From Colivivens sp963626085 (GTDB lineage Bacteria > Bacteroidota > Bacteroidia > Bacteroidales > Bacteroidaceae): a stretch of 64,000 nucleotides of DNA. The stretch spans positions 15,419 through 79,418 of the forward strand of contig CAVFVJ010000019.1 in NCBI GenBank assembly GCA_963626085.1. The letters run 5' to 3'. Of this stretch, positions 1 through 8,757 are shown in pieces. The first letter of the stretch is position 1; every line of letters starts with the position of its first letter. Both the position numbers and the translations under genes were made by a program. The notes under the pieces are model-generated. The model was not told the DNA's origin. It saw only the letters and a program-made list of their open reading frames with translations, and made no database searches.

Positions 1-1334
1 GTGTTGCGCCATTTGCCCTCAAAAGCCATCAGAGTGAACTTGTATTCCAAATCGGACAGGTTAACATACTTCACATTCTGATATTCCTCCAACAAATATC
101 CATAGTATTGTTTACGTACATTGTTGTTAGGTATACCCAACACCAACTGACTTCCATAAGAACCCTGTATGGTGAGCATGCCATAATAAAACAACAGACT
201 CGGAAATATCTGCGGATTGGTAATCATCCGCGCAGGAAATGTCTCCTCCAGACGAGTCACAATCTGTCCTGTTTCGGCAATGGTGCGAATGATTCCCTTT
301 CGGTCGCCATCGAGTTTATCGAGCTGGATAAGCTTGCGCATTTTGTTGTAGTCCGTCTTCGTGTTAGGGTCTATCATGTCCTTTGGACTTTCACCCCTGT
401 TCATATAGTTTCTGAGATAATACAGCACCATGTCACAGTTGAACACACGGCTTTGACTCGCCAACGCATCCTCTGCAAAGCAATAGTTGTCGTACCAAGG
501 CTTCATCTCGTCAATGATTGACTCGATGTCAGCATCAGGACGAATTTGTCCTTGTTCCTTGTAATAAGTAAACATCTCACGCACATCCTCTGTAGAGAAA
601 CCCAACATTTGGTTGAACTCCGCCTTAGTGGAGATGTGCCAACCGATATTGAAACCGCTGGTCACGTCATCGAGCGTCACGGGACTGACTCCCGTGATGA
701 AGATGCGCTCAAAATTACCCTTGAACTTCTTGAAGATGTCACGGTAAAAGCCCTCGGCATGTGTAATGGCCCAATACACGTCCTCACCTTGTTCGTTAAG
801 CACTGTATTGGTAAAGTTGTCGTACTCATCAATGATAACATAGAGCGAGTACGATCTTGCCCTCGCCTCACTTGTAATGATGGCAAACTTACCGACAGCG
901 TCTTCTGTCTCCTTTACCTTTCTCACCACATCCTCAGAATAATATTCGTGGTAATCACGCACAAAACCGTCCAGTTCAACCCCCAAGTAGAAGTTAAACC
1001 TCGTCTCCAGTCTTTCTATATCACCTCCTACCTGAGAGAAGTCGAGATAGAGAATCTGATACTTGCCTTGCAACGGTGTCGGGTGCTGACCTATCCACAA
1101 ACCACCAAAGAGTTCTTGAAACCTGTCCTTGTTGCGGATGTCATAGTACGCACGGAGCATACCGATAAACAAGCTCTTGCCAAAACGGCGTGGACGTATA
1201 AAGAAGAGGTTGCGCGCCTGGCCTTCCAACCTCGGCAAATACATCGTCTTGTCAACATAGTAGAGGTTGTCACGCCTCACGATGTCAAAATCAGAAACTC
1301 CATACGGCACTTCCTTTATTTTATTTCGCTCCAT
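1..1334 (-). CDS. AAA-ATPase-like / DUF1703 family protein (3' end outside window)
   Basis: Reading from the ATG at 1334 the frame stays open to base 1, so about 444 codons are present and the C-terminus lies outside the window. Residues near the start read EVPYGVSDFDIVRRDN followed by YVDKT, typical of the AAA-ATPase-like family. A degenerate Walker A (RPRRFGKSLF) lies near residue 50 and a Walker B-like VIIDEYDNF near residue 170. Members usually end in a PD-(D/E)XK nuclease-like domain, which would be in the missing part. These proteins are often present in many copies per Bacteroidales genome and their role is not settled. Two long frames on the opposite strand are antisense shadows. Confidence 0.85.
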   Translation of the reverse strand, partial: MERNKIKEVPYGVSDFDIVRRDNLYYVDKTMYLPRLEGQARNLFFIRPRRFGKSLFIGMLRAYYDIRNKDRFQELFGGLWIGQHPTPLQGKYQILYLDFSQVGGDIERLETRFNFYLGVELDGFVRDYHEYYSEDVVRKVKETEDAVGKFAIITSEARARSYSLYVIIDEYDNFTNTVLNEQGEDVYWAITHAEGFYRDIFKKFKGNFERIFITGVSPVTLDDVTSGFNIGWHISTKAEFNQMLGFSTEDVREMFTYYKEQGQIRPDADIESIIDEMKPWYDNYCFAEDALASQSRVFNCDMVLYYLRNYMNRGESPKDMIDPNTKTDYNKMRKLIQLDKLDGDRKGIIRTIAETGQIVTRLEETFPARMITNPQIFPSLLFYYGMLTIQGSYGSQLVLGIPNNNVRKQYYGYLLEEYQNVKYVNLSDLEYKFTLMAFEGKWRN

Positions 1335-1403
1335 GCTTCACCCGGTTTTTATAATTCTCTCTGCAAATGTACGGCTTTATGTCGAAAGTACCAAATTATT
1401 CGT

Positions 1404-1411
1404 TATCTTTG
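1404..1411 (+). promoter_or_regulatory. -7 promoter box for the GNAT gene
   Basis: TATCTTTG matches the Bacteroidetes -7 consensus TAnnTTTG and lies 35 bases before the acetyltransferase start. No clear -33 TTTG was found. Confidence 0.5.
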
Positions 1412-1446
1412 CAAAAGCAAGACTGAAACAACGATAACTTATACAT

Positions 1447-2040
1447 ATGAAGCAAGACACAACAAACATTAAGCGAGATATTACAATCCGCAAAGCAATA
1501 AAGGGTGAGGCATCAGCCGTTGCACGTCTCATCATGGATGCGATGACTGACGAATGTTGCCTATACTTCTGCGGTGAGGGTCATGGACTGGACGATTTCC
1601 ATGCGATGATGACATCACTCGTGGAGCGCGACGACTCACAGTACAGTTATAGGAACACGTTGGTGGCTGTGGATGGCTGCACCGTGGTGGGCATTGCAGT
1701 CAGTTACGACGGAGGCAAGCTGCATGAGCTGCGTCGTGCCTTCATCGATGCAGCGAAACAGTATATTGGCAAAGACCATTCTGAAATGGACGATGAGACA
1801 CAGTCGGGAGAACTCTACCTCGACTCCCTGGCTGTACTCTCCAGCCACCGTAGACAAGGCATCGCCCAGAAGCTGCTGCGTGCAACAAAAGAGAAAGCCA
1901 ACTGCATGGGACTTCCATGCGTAGGACTGTTGGTAGACAAAGGCAACCTTACAGGTGAAGCTTTGTACGCCTCAGCTGGTTTCATCTATCAGAACGACAG
2001 CCAGTGGGGAGGACATGCGATGAAACACCTCGTCAATTGA
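1447..2040 (+). CDS. GNAT family N-acetyltransferase
   Basis: This 197-residue protein begins ITIRKAIKGEASAVARLIMD, a usual GNAT opening. Near residue 137 it carries the acetyl-CoA pyrophosphate-binding motif RRQGIA, preceded by LYLDSLAVLSSH, and it ends with ALYASAGFIYQN as in many GNAT motif B regions. It should transfer an acetyl group from acetyl-CoA to an amine; the substrate cannot be read from sequence. It stands alone, divergent from the AAA-ATPase gene and convergent with ompA, with its own -7 box. There is no signal peptide, so it is presumably cytoplasmic. Confidence 0.9.
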   Translation: MKQDTTNIKRDITIRKAIKGEASAVARLIMDAMTDECCLYFCGEGHGLDDFHAMMTSLVERDDSQYSYRNTLVAVDGCTVVGIAVSYDGGKLHELRRAFIDAAKQYIGKDHSEMDDETQSGELYLDSLAVLSSHRRQGIAQKLLRATKEKANCMGLPCVGLLVDKGNLTGEALYASAGFIYQNDSQWGGHAMKHLVN

Positions 2041-2065
2041 CAAGTCCCCCTCCACGTTTATAACT

Positions 2066-2102
2066 ACAAACGCAAGAAAGGCGCGGTAATGATACCGCGC
2101 CT
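2066..2102 (-). terminator. Rho-independent terminator of ompA
   Basis: A 10-bp perfect stem (2079-2088 pairing with 2093-2102, arms AGGCGCGGTA/TACCGCGCCT) with loop ATGA is followed on the minus strand by a T-rich tract. It lies 22 bases past the ompA stop, and may also stop transcription from the convergent acetyltransferase. Confidence 0.8.
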
Positions 2103-2124
2103 CTATTGCGTTATGATGATTTAC

Positions 2125-3294
2125 TTATTTCAGTTCAATAACCGCACGACGGTTGAGAGTGTACGGAGAAATCTCGTTCACACCACCGACAGCCTTAACT
2201 GTGATGTTGTCACGGTTAACACCAAGGTTAACAAGTTCGTCAGCGACAGCCTGTGCACGGCTCTCAGAAAGCTTCTGGTTCCATGCAGAAGAACCTGTCT
2301 TGCTATCTGCAGAACCTGTAACGATTACCTTAGCACCAGACTCCTTAGCTGCAGAAGCCACAGCCTCAAGGTTAACAAGATCCTTCTTTGAGTTGAGGGC
2401 AGCAGAGTTGATGTCGAAGAAGACAGAAGTCTTTGATGCTGCAACCACCTTGTCTACCTTTGCGGCATTGGTCTTTGGCTGCTTAGCCAGTTCTGCACGA
2501 AGACGAGCATTCTCAGCGCGCTCCTTGTCGAGTTCAGAGCGGAGCTTTGCAAGAGCCTCTTCTGAAGCAGCTGCAAGAGCGTTGTACTGCTCAAGAGTTA
2601 CAGCCTTTGACCAGTTGCTCTTACCAAGGTTGAACTGAACACCGAGGTCGAAGTTCAAGATGCCGTTTGCGCGGAAAGCGTCGTCATCGGTCTTTTCATA
2701 AGCGGCAAGAGCGTCATCTGTCATAGTCCAAGAAGCGTCAGCATAGATACTGATCAGCTTAGACACCTTCCATGTAGAAGTAAGACCGGCTCCAAGAGCT
2801 GGCATATACTCGTTGGTCTGGAAGTTACGGATAACACCTGCACGTGGGTAAACGCTCAAGTTCCATACACGGTTCTCGTTGTAACCGCAGAAGAGGTTGC
2901 TCAGGTTAAACTGAACATCACCGTAAAGAGCTCCGTAACCGCCCTTCTCAAAATCTGGAGTCTCTACGAGATGGTCTGTGTTACGGAATGCGTGAGCAAA
3001 CTGACCGTTCTGCCAGTTGAGCTTCAGACGAAGTCCGAGACCTGGAGTGAACCACTTGCCTACAGCAAGGTTTACACCATAAGTACGGTTGTTGTGCCAT
3101 TCTCCTGTGAAGAGAGCCTGACCATTCTTGTAAGCGTCAAGCACTGACATGTCGACACCAGCCTGAATGTACCAGTTTGACCAGAATGAGTTGGTTGCAA
3201 CTGTGTACTTAGAAGGTGTTTCAATTTGGGTAGTCTGCGCATTAGCTACAGTACCCACACCAGCAAATGCTAGTGCAATCAAAAGCTTTTTCAT
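2125..3294 (-). CDS. OmpA family outer membrane protein
   Basis: This 389-residue protein starts with a signal peptide (MKKLLIALAFAGVGTVANAQ, cleavage after about residue 20). An N-terminal barrel-like region of about 220 residues has alternating aromatic strands. A short coiled-coil linker rich in Glu, Arg and Ala follows (about 240-275), then an OmpA/MotB peptidoglycan-binding domain from about 285 to the end, with VFFDINSAAL, SESRAQAVADELVNLGV and NRRAVIEL. It should tie the outer membrane to peptidoglycan and is likely abundant. It is monocistronic, with a clear promoter and terminator. The exact porin subclass is not determined. Confidence 0.93.
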   Translation of the reverse strand: MKKLLIALAFAGVGTVANAQTTQIETPSKYTVATNSFWSNWYIQAGVDMSVLDAYKNGQALFTGEWHNNRTYGVNLAVGKWFTPGLGLRLKLNWQNGQFAHAFRNTDHLVETPDFEKGGYGALYGDVQFNLSNLFCGYNENRVWNLSVYPRAGVIRNFQTNEYMPALGAGLTSTWKVSKLISIYADASWTMTDDALAAYEKTDDDAFRANGILNFDLGVQFNLGKSNWSKAVTLEQYNALAAASEEALAKLRSELDKERAENARLRAELAKQPKTNAAKVDKVVAASKTSVFFDINSAALNSKKDLVNLEAVASAAKESGAKVIVTGSADSKTGSSAWNQKLSESRAQAVADELVNLGVNRDNITVKAVGGVNEISPYTLNRRAVIELK

Positions 3295-3442
3295 AAATAC
3301 TTTTTTTAGATTTAAACATTGATTACTTATTTCCGTTTATCTCATTGCCATCCCCAGACTTCTCTAAAGACAGCTTATACAAGTCTTGCGCCACATCCAG
3401 ACACCCACGTCCAAAGGCGACACCACACCTATATTTCATTTG

Positions 3443-3472
3443 CAAAATTAGTATTTTTCATTTATAAACAAA
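3443..3472 (-). promoter_or_regulatory. Promoter of ompA (-33 and -7)
   Basis: On the minus strand, TTTG (3472-3469) and TAATTTTG (3450-3443) are separated by 18 bases, matching the Bacteroidetes -33/-7 arrangement. The predicted leader is about 140 nt long. Confidence 0.65.
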
Positions 3473-3590
3473 CAACCATACTAGTAAAAAAGAGCTTGAA
3501 AACCGTTTTTTTTCCGATACAGAGCCGTTTTTTATCTTATTTTGCACCAAACATCCCTATATGTGCACCTCTTTATTCACATTTACCAAT

Positions 3591-5420
3591 TCATTTGAAG
3601 AGTTTGTCAATGACAGAATCTTCGATGATTGAATACACAAGTAATCCGTTTGGAGTATATCTAGAATTGGACAGAGAGAAGAGTTGCTCCAGCAGAACGT
3701 TTATCTCATCATCAGAAAGCACTTGCCCATACACGAGCGCTGCATTTCTTGCCATCGTAGCGGCTATCGCCTTATGAATTTTATCCTTAACACTACTTCC
3801 AGTCTCCATGGTTGCATACATCAAGTCATGAAGCAACGTAATAGGATTGACTCCGTCAATGCCAGAAGGGACACCAGCGATGGAGTAAGACCCACCACCG
3901 AGATTAGTCAATTCAAAACCGATATATTCAAGGTCATCCATGATGCTAGTCAAAGTCAGTTCTTCCTGTTTGGAGAACTGTATGATTTCAGGAAACAGCA
4001 TCCCCTGCGATGCGCCCTTCTGTTGAAACAGGCTATCCAGATACTGTTCATACAACACACACACATGTGCACGGTGTTGGTCGATAGCGATCAGTCCCGA
4101 GGATACAGGCATGATTATATAGCGTCCCTTATACTGGAAATGAGGTGCTGTAAGATCCGGTTTCCCGTCATCAATCCTATCCCATAGCGTCAAGTCTACA
4201 TCCTCATTATCAGTACTACTATCAGCTAACCTGGACACTCCAGAATAGAGGGTTTCCCATTTGTCGGGCACCGTCTGGCGGTCGCTTCCTTCATAGAGTC
4301 CTCCAGTTCTAAACGGATTGTAGTCAGTGGTCACCGATGTGGGCGGAGCCACCGCCTTCACATCACGGTCATAGGACATTGTCGGTATATACGGTTTGTC
4401 CTCCGGATCGAAATCTATGGTCGGCACACCACTATACTTTCCTAAAGCCTCCTTGACTGAGGCTGACAGCACCTGCCATATAGGTTGCTCGTTGTCAAAC
4501 TTTATCTCAGTCTTTGTAGGATGTACATTCACATCAATCGAAGACGGGTCCACTGCCATATATATAAAATAGGACACATGATCACCCACAGGAATCAGTC
4601 CGTCGAACGCATGCATGACAGCACTATGGAAATAAGGGTGGCGCATGAAACGTCCATTGACGAAGAAGTACTGATGCACACCCCGTTTCTTTGAAGATTC
4701 TGGTTTGCCTACGTATCCAGAGATATTGACAAGAGAAGTCTCAACTCCCACAGACAGAAGATCGGAGTTGGTTTTCTTGCCGAACACATCAAGTATACGC
4801 TGGCGGACCGAAGCCACAGGTAGGTTGTACATCTCCACACCATTATTGTAAAGGCTGAAAGCACATTCTGGATGAGTGAGCACTATGCGCTCAAACTCTG
4901 CCACGATATTATTGAGTTCTGTCTGTGCAGACTTCAGAAACTTACGCCGCGCCGGTACATTGAAGAACAAGTTGTTCACAGAGAAGTTGCAGCCTACAGG
5001 ACAAGCCTCTGGTTCCTGCTTCTCCACTTTTGAGCCAGCAATGACAATCATGGTACCCACCTCGTCCTCAAGACGACGAGTCTTCAGCTCGACTTGAGCC
5101 ACAGCGCAAATAGAAGCCAATGCCTCCCCTCTGAAACCCATCGTTGTGAGTGCGAACAGATCCGAAGCGGTAGTAATCTTTGATGTGGCATGCCGCTCAA
5201 ATGCCAGACGTGCGTCCGTTTCCGACATGCCCTTACCGTCATCGATGACCTGCACACACGTGCGCCCACCATCCACCACAAGTACTTGGATATTATGCGC
5301 CCCGGCATCCAGTGAGTTCTCCACCAACTCCTTCACTATAGAAGCAGGCCGCTGAACCACTTCCCCTGCCGCTATCTGGTTGGCTACGGAGTCTGGAAGT
5401 AAATGAATTATATCCTCCAT
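3591..5420 (-). CDS. mutL: DNA mismatch repair protein MutL
   Basis: MutL (609 residues) links MutS mismatch recognition to strand removal. The N-terminal GHKL ATPase motifs are intact: NSLDAG at 35-40, DDGKG at 60-64 and GFRGEA at 95-100. A variable linker follows, then a C-terminal dimerisation domain from about residue 420. The C-terminal endonuclease motif, normally DQHA-X2-E-X4-E, reads DQHRAHVCVLYE near residue 447, so the first Glu is Val. Nicking activity may therefore be altered. It is the last gene of a minus-strand run that includes ostA-like, PpiC and guaB genes; the upstream small gene ends 4 bases before its start. Confidence 0.96.
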   Translation of the reverse strand: MEDIIHLLPDSVANQIAAGEVVQRPASIVKELVENSLDAGAHNIQVLVVDGGRTCVQVIDDGKGMSETDARLAFERHATSKITTASDLFALTTMGFRGEALASICAVAQVELKTRRLEDEVGTMIVIAGSKVEKQEPEACPVGCNFSVNNLFFNVPARRKFLKSAQTELNNIVAEFERIVLTHPECAFSLYNNGVEMYNLPVASVRQRILDVFGKKTNSDLLSVGVETSLVNISGYVGKPESSKKRGVHQYFFVNGRFMRHPYFHSAVMHAFDGLIPVGDHVSYFIYMAVDPSSIDVNVHPTKTEIKFDNEQPIWQVLSASVKEALGKYSGVPTIDFDPEDKPYIPTMSYDRDVKAVAPPTSVTTDYNPFRTGGLYEGSDRQTVPDKWETLYSGVSRLADSSTDNEDVDLTLWDRIDDGKPDLTAPHFQYKGRYIIMPVSSGLIAIDQHRAHVCVLYEQYLDSLFQQKGASQGMLFPEIIQFSKQEELTLTSIMDDLEYIGFELTNLGGGSYSIAGVPSGIDGVNPITLLHDLMYATMETGSSVKDKIHKAIAATMARNAALVYGQVLSDDEINVLLEQLFSLSNSRYTPNGLLVYSIIEDSVIDKLFK

Positions 5421-5424
5421 AATA

Positions 5425-5718
5425 TCAGAACAAAGTACCAGTATATATATATTTCATCAATAGTATCAAGGCAATTATGATAATTATAAGTATGCCAGAG
5501 TGTATCGGTTTCCTGCCACTCTCCTTCCGCCGTTTCAGATGCTTTGTCGCACCAACAAACTTACCACGGATATCCTCCGGATTAAACTCTTTCTCCGGCA
5601 GCATGCCCAATTCACGCTTGGCATTCTCCTCTATCTTCTCAAGGCGTTCCTTCCTTGGATCATAATACACATAATTATGGTGGAAGCCTCTCGGTTTGTT
5701 GACTCTGAACATTCCCAT
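5425..5718 (-). CDS. Small single-pass membrane protein, unknown function
   Basis: This 97-residue protein has a basic, tyrosine-rich N-terminus (VNKPRGFHHNYVYYDPRKER) and an Arg/Lys-rich middle. One C-terminal membrane helix lies at about 75-92 (GILIIIIIALILLMKYIY). It resembles small conserved Bacteroidetes proteins found beside mutL. It sits between the OstA-like gene (22 bases upstream) and mutL (4 bases downstream), so it is co-transcribed with both. No function can be assigned; the layout suggests an inner membrane protein with a cytoplasmic basic domain. Confidence 0.8.
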   Translation of the reverse strand: MGMFRVNKPRGFHHNYVYYDPRKERLEKIEENAKRELGMLPEKEFNPEDIRGKFVGATKHLKRRKESGRKPIHSGILIIIIIALILLMKYIYTGTLF

Positions 5719-5739
5719 AATATTCTACTCTTTAAGCCG

Positions 5740-7395
5740 TTACTTTATCTCCTTCAAATTCTGTACAGGCAACACTCTGTCGGAAGTAGCCTTCAACATA
5801 TTCTTCGCATCCTTGCCTCTCCACTCAAACAGGTCGTCCTTACCAAGTGGACGTATATAGTCGAACCATGCAAAATTACCGAGATAACGCTTTTCCGTCG
5901 GAATCTGTAACGCAGGATACATGGTGCCCTGAGCTGTAGGCATCCATATCTTGTCCACCTTCTTGTCCTTCATAAACAATTTCAGTTCGGAAGTCTCTGT
6001 ATAGTTCATCAACACCCTGTTGCCTCCGTCTTCCTCAAAGAAATAGGCCACATACACATTGCCGTGTGCCTCGTTGTGCTCAATCTCTCCATCTTTGAAA
6101 TAGCACATCATCTCATGTGCCGCCACCTGATTGTAAGACACAGAGTCAAGCCGCTCTATCGTCATTGCCTGTTTGATAATATGTATCCAGTCAATTGTAC
6201 TGTCGTTGTTGTACACACGAATCTCTTCTCCAAAAATCTGTTGGTCATCATGCCATAGTATCGGTTGTCCGTACATGTACGTACAAGAGTCCAACTGCAG
6301 TGTCACCAACGAGTCGCACACCCCCTGCACATCATTGCGATACATCCTGACATGCCGGTATGCGTGCAGGTTACGGTACACCGAATCCGTATTCAAATTA
6401 TATGCGTACATTCTCAAGGTGTCTCCATGCACATAAAGTGTGTCAGCACCAGAATACTCCAACGCTACAGCCCTGTCAGTAGCAAAGGCATTCCCAGCAT
6501 TCACGTCATACCAGCAGTAGCCTCCCTTGAGCGCACATAGGTTCTCGTCGTCCGTAATCACGACATCACCGAACGCCTCACTGATACCCGTCGCCTTGTC
6601 GTAACACAGGCTGTCGCCCTCTATCCTGCGCATGTCCTTTATGACATACGAGCGGTCCAGCAGGTTCGCTCTGGAGTTCTTCGTGTCATAATCGCCCGCC
6701 TCACCATACACGAACGTACCATCAGATGTAGTTATGTTGGTTGGTGACACAATCTTCGCCACTTCTATGTCAGTATAATAATATAAGGTGTCGGAAACAA
6801 GGTTGAAGTTCGGATTTCGCAGTTCGACATTGTCAGTGAAGAACGCCTCATGTGTCGCTGGAGTGTATTGTCCCCACACCGAGGTCAACGTGTCCTCATT
6901 ATTGTACAGTGTTCCACCATCTATATACATACCCACTCCATACACACGGTCATAATCGAGTTTCTCAGTAACCAGTCTCGAATGGCGATGTGTCAGCACA
7001 ACACTGCTACGGGCATGAGCTTGCAAAGCAAAACCGTCATATAAGAGTGAGTCACAGTCGAGCGCAAGCGTATCTCCCTGAGTCATACGCACCTGTCCGT
7101 AAGCATCAAAAGAATTGTCCTCACGGTAGAAACGTGCACTGTCACAATCAAGGATGGCGCCCTCATGACTCAATTTAACATGTCCCACCAGTATTTCAGC
7201 ACGAGGGTCTTGTGGTGTCTTCTTCAGTATGTCAGTGTGAATAAGGTGTATCCTTGAGTCCGTCCTCTTCGACCTGTTTTGGGAAAATGAAGGTATGGAG
7301 ACAAGCAAACATAGGATGCTCACAAGAAGCATCCTATAATCCTTTGTATTGTATGAACAATGCAATGTCACCCTATCACCTACTCTTTTATCCAT
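5740..7395 (-). CDS. OstA-like (LptA/OstA family) LPS-transport-related protein
   Basis: This 551-residue protein carries OstA-like beta-jellyroll repeats: AEILVGHVKLSHEGAILDCD, then repeats of the type DTLALDCDSLLYDG and SEAFGDVVITDDENL. Proteins of this family bind lipid A and bridge LPS across the periplasm; the Bacteroidetes version is longer than E. coli LptA. A hydrophobic segment (LLVSILCLLVSIPSFSQ) makes residues 22-39 a signal peptide. The start at 7395 overlaps the preceding PpiC gene by 16 bases; an alternative ATG at 7332 sits right at the hydrophobic segment. It is linked to two periplasmic isomerases, fitting an outer-membrane biogenesis role. Confidence 0.85.
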   Translation of the reverse strand: MDKRVGDRVTLHCSYNTKDYRMLLVSILCLLVSIPSFSQNRSKRTDSRIHLIHTDILKKTPQDPRAEILVGHVKLSHEGAILDCDSARFYREDNSFDAYGQVRMTQGDTLALDCDSLLYDGFALQAHARSSVVLTHRHSRLVTEKLDYDRVYGVGMYIDGGTLYNNEDTLTSVWGQYTPATHEAFFTDNVELRNPNFNLVSDTLYYYTDIEVAKIVSPTNITTSDGTFVYGEAGDYDTKNSRANLLDRSYVIKDMRRIEGDSLCYDKATGISEAFGDVVITDDENLCALKGGYCWYDVNAGNAFATDRAVALEYSGADTLYVHGDTLRMYAYNLNTDSVYRNLHAYRHVRMYRNDVQGVCDSLVTLQLDSCTYMYGQPILWHDDQQIFGEEIRVYNNDSTIDWIHIIKQAMTIERLDSVSYNQVAAHEMMCYFKDGEIEHNEAHGNVYVAYFFEEDGGNRVLMNYTETSELKLFMKDKKVDKIWMPTAQGTMYPALQIPTEKRYLGNFAWFDYIRPLGKDDLFEWRGKDAKNMLKATSDRVLPVQNLKEIK

Positions 7396-8744
7396 CCTGG
7401 ATATTTAAACTCACAATTGCGCCAACCGTCATTGATCCGGATATAAGTAGACTTCTGTTTGTCTTTTATCCATCGATCAATCTTATCTTCATTCAGTTTG
7501 TTGACCATCATCGTCTGGAGAGCCTGATAATCATCCTTCATAGTAGCCCGATGACCGTTTATCCTACTCTTCAACTTCACTATTGCCACCACTTCCTTGC
7601 CCTGGCTGTTCACCATGGTGAACGGTTTGGATATGTCACCCGGATTCATGCCAGCCACATTTCGTGCTATGGCAGTAGAGAGATTGACCATCTCGAACTT
7701 AGAGGATGACTCCCACGTATTCGGATCAGTATAAACCATGTTTCCGTAGTTATTGCGAGTATCCTTGTCGTCAGACAAGATTGGCACCACCTCCTCAAAC
7801 GTAACCTTACCAGCGTTTATGTCATTGCGGACAGAATCAAGCAGACTCACACACTCCTCCACTGCTTCATCCGTAGCCCTTGGTTTGCGGAGGATGTGAC
7901 GTACGTTTACCTTGTCGCCACGTTTCTCTATCAACTGAATAATATGATAACCATATTCCGTCTCCACTATCTTGCTTACAGTGTTCGGATCTGTCAAGCT
8001 AAATGCCACATTCGCAAACTCAGGGACCAGTTCACCCCGTCCCATGAGCCCGAGTTCTCCGCCCTTGGAGGCAGAGCCATCCTCAGAATACAGTATCGCC
8101 AGTGTTGAGAACTTATCCTTGCCGGAATTGATGCGTTCCGTATAACTGCGCAAATCAGCCTTTATGTTATCTATCTCCTCTTGCGAAATCTTAGGTGCAA
8201 GTGTCAGAATCTGCACCTCCACCTTTGTAGGTATGAACGGCAGGCTGTCTTCCGGAAGTTCCTTAAAATAATTGCGGACTTGAGCTGGTGTCACCTTGGT
8301 GCTACCAATCAACTTACTCTGCACCTCGCGCACGAGCAACGCATTCTTCTGCAAGTCAAACTGTTCCTCACGCATCTGCGACATTGTCTTGCCTTGATAC
8401 TGTTCCAGTTTTTCCCTTGAGCCCACCATCTGCACATACTGGTCAAGCATATCATCCACACGTTGCCACACCTCAGAGTCACTGACACTGACGGAATCGA
8501 CTGCCGCTTGATGCAGAAAAAGTTTCTGCACTGCCAATTGCTCTGGAATGACACAATAAGGGTCTCCGTCGAAATGCATACCTTGCATCTGAGCATCCAC
8601 CCTATACTGTTCCACATCAGACTTCAGAATAGCCTCATCGCCCACGACCCATATTACCTCATCAATCACATTGTCATTCGTCTGGGCAAGAACCGCCAAC
8701 GGACAAAGCGACAAGGCAGACACAAATCCTATTAACTTGTTCAT
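7380..8744 (-). CDS. PpiC-type periplasmic peptidyl-prolyl isomerase (SurA-like)
   Basis: This 454-residue protein has a signal peptide (MNKLIGFVSALSLCPLAVLAQ) and a SurA-like N-domain. A rotamase domain at about 170-280 contains YSEDGSASKGGELGLMGRG and ETEYGYHIIQL, and a second, more divergent one begins at NVRHILRKPRATD. The role is chaperoning unfolded outer membrane proteins in the periplasm. It lies 13 bases after a second PpiC protein and overlaps the OstA-like gene, consistent with a shared transcript. It resembles Bacteroidetes SurA-type proteins, though true orthology to E. coli surA is not proven. Confidence 0.92.
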   Translation of the reverse strand: MNKLIGFVSALSLCPLAVLAQTNDNVIDEVIWVVGDEAILKSDVEQYRVDAQMQGMHFDGDPYCVIPEQLAVQKLFLHQAAVDSVSVSDSEVWQRVDDMLDQYVQMVGSREKLEQYQGKTMSQMREEQFDLQKNALLVREVQSKLIGSTKVTPAQVRNYFKELPEDSLPFIPTKVEVQILTLAPKISQEEIDNIKADLRSYTERINSGKDKFSTLAILYSEDGSASKGGELGLMGRGELVPEFANVAFSLTDPNTVSKIVETEYGYHIIQLIEKRGDKVNVRHILRKPRATDEAVEECVSLLDSVRNDINAGKVTFEEVVPILSDDKDTRNNYGNMVYTDPNTWESSSKFEMVNLSTAIARNVAGMNPGDISKPFTMVNSQGKEVVAIVKLKSRINGHRATMKDDYQALQTMMVNKLNEDKIDRWIKDKQKSTYIRINDGWRNCEFKYPGWIKE

Positions 8745-8757
8745 CTATTGCTTATTG

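Noticed and set aside
108..1472. Two long plus-strand frames of 137 and 308 codons
   Set aside because: They are antisense to the AAA-ATPase/DUF1703 gene, which has clear family motifs; the second also runs into the acetyltransferase start.
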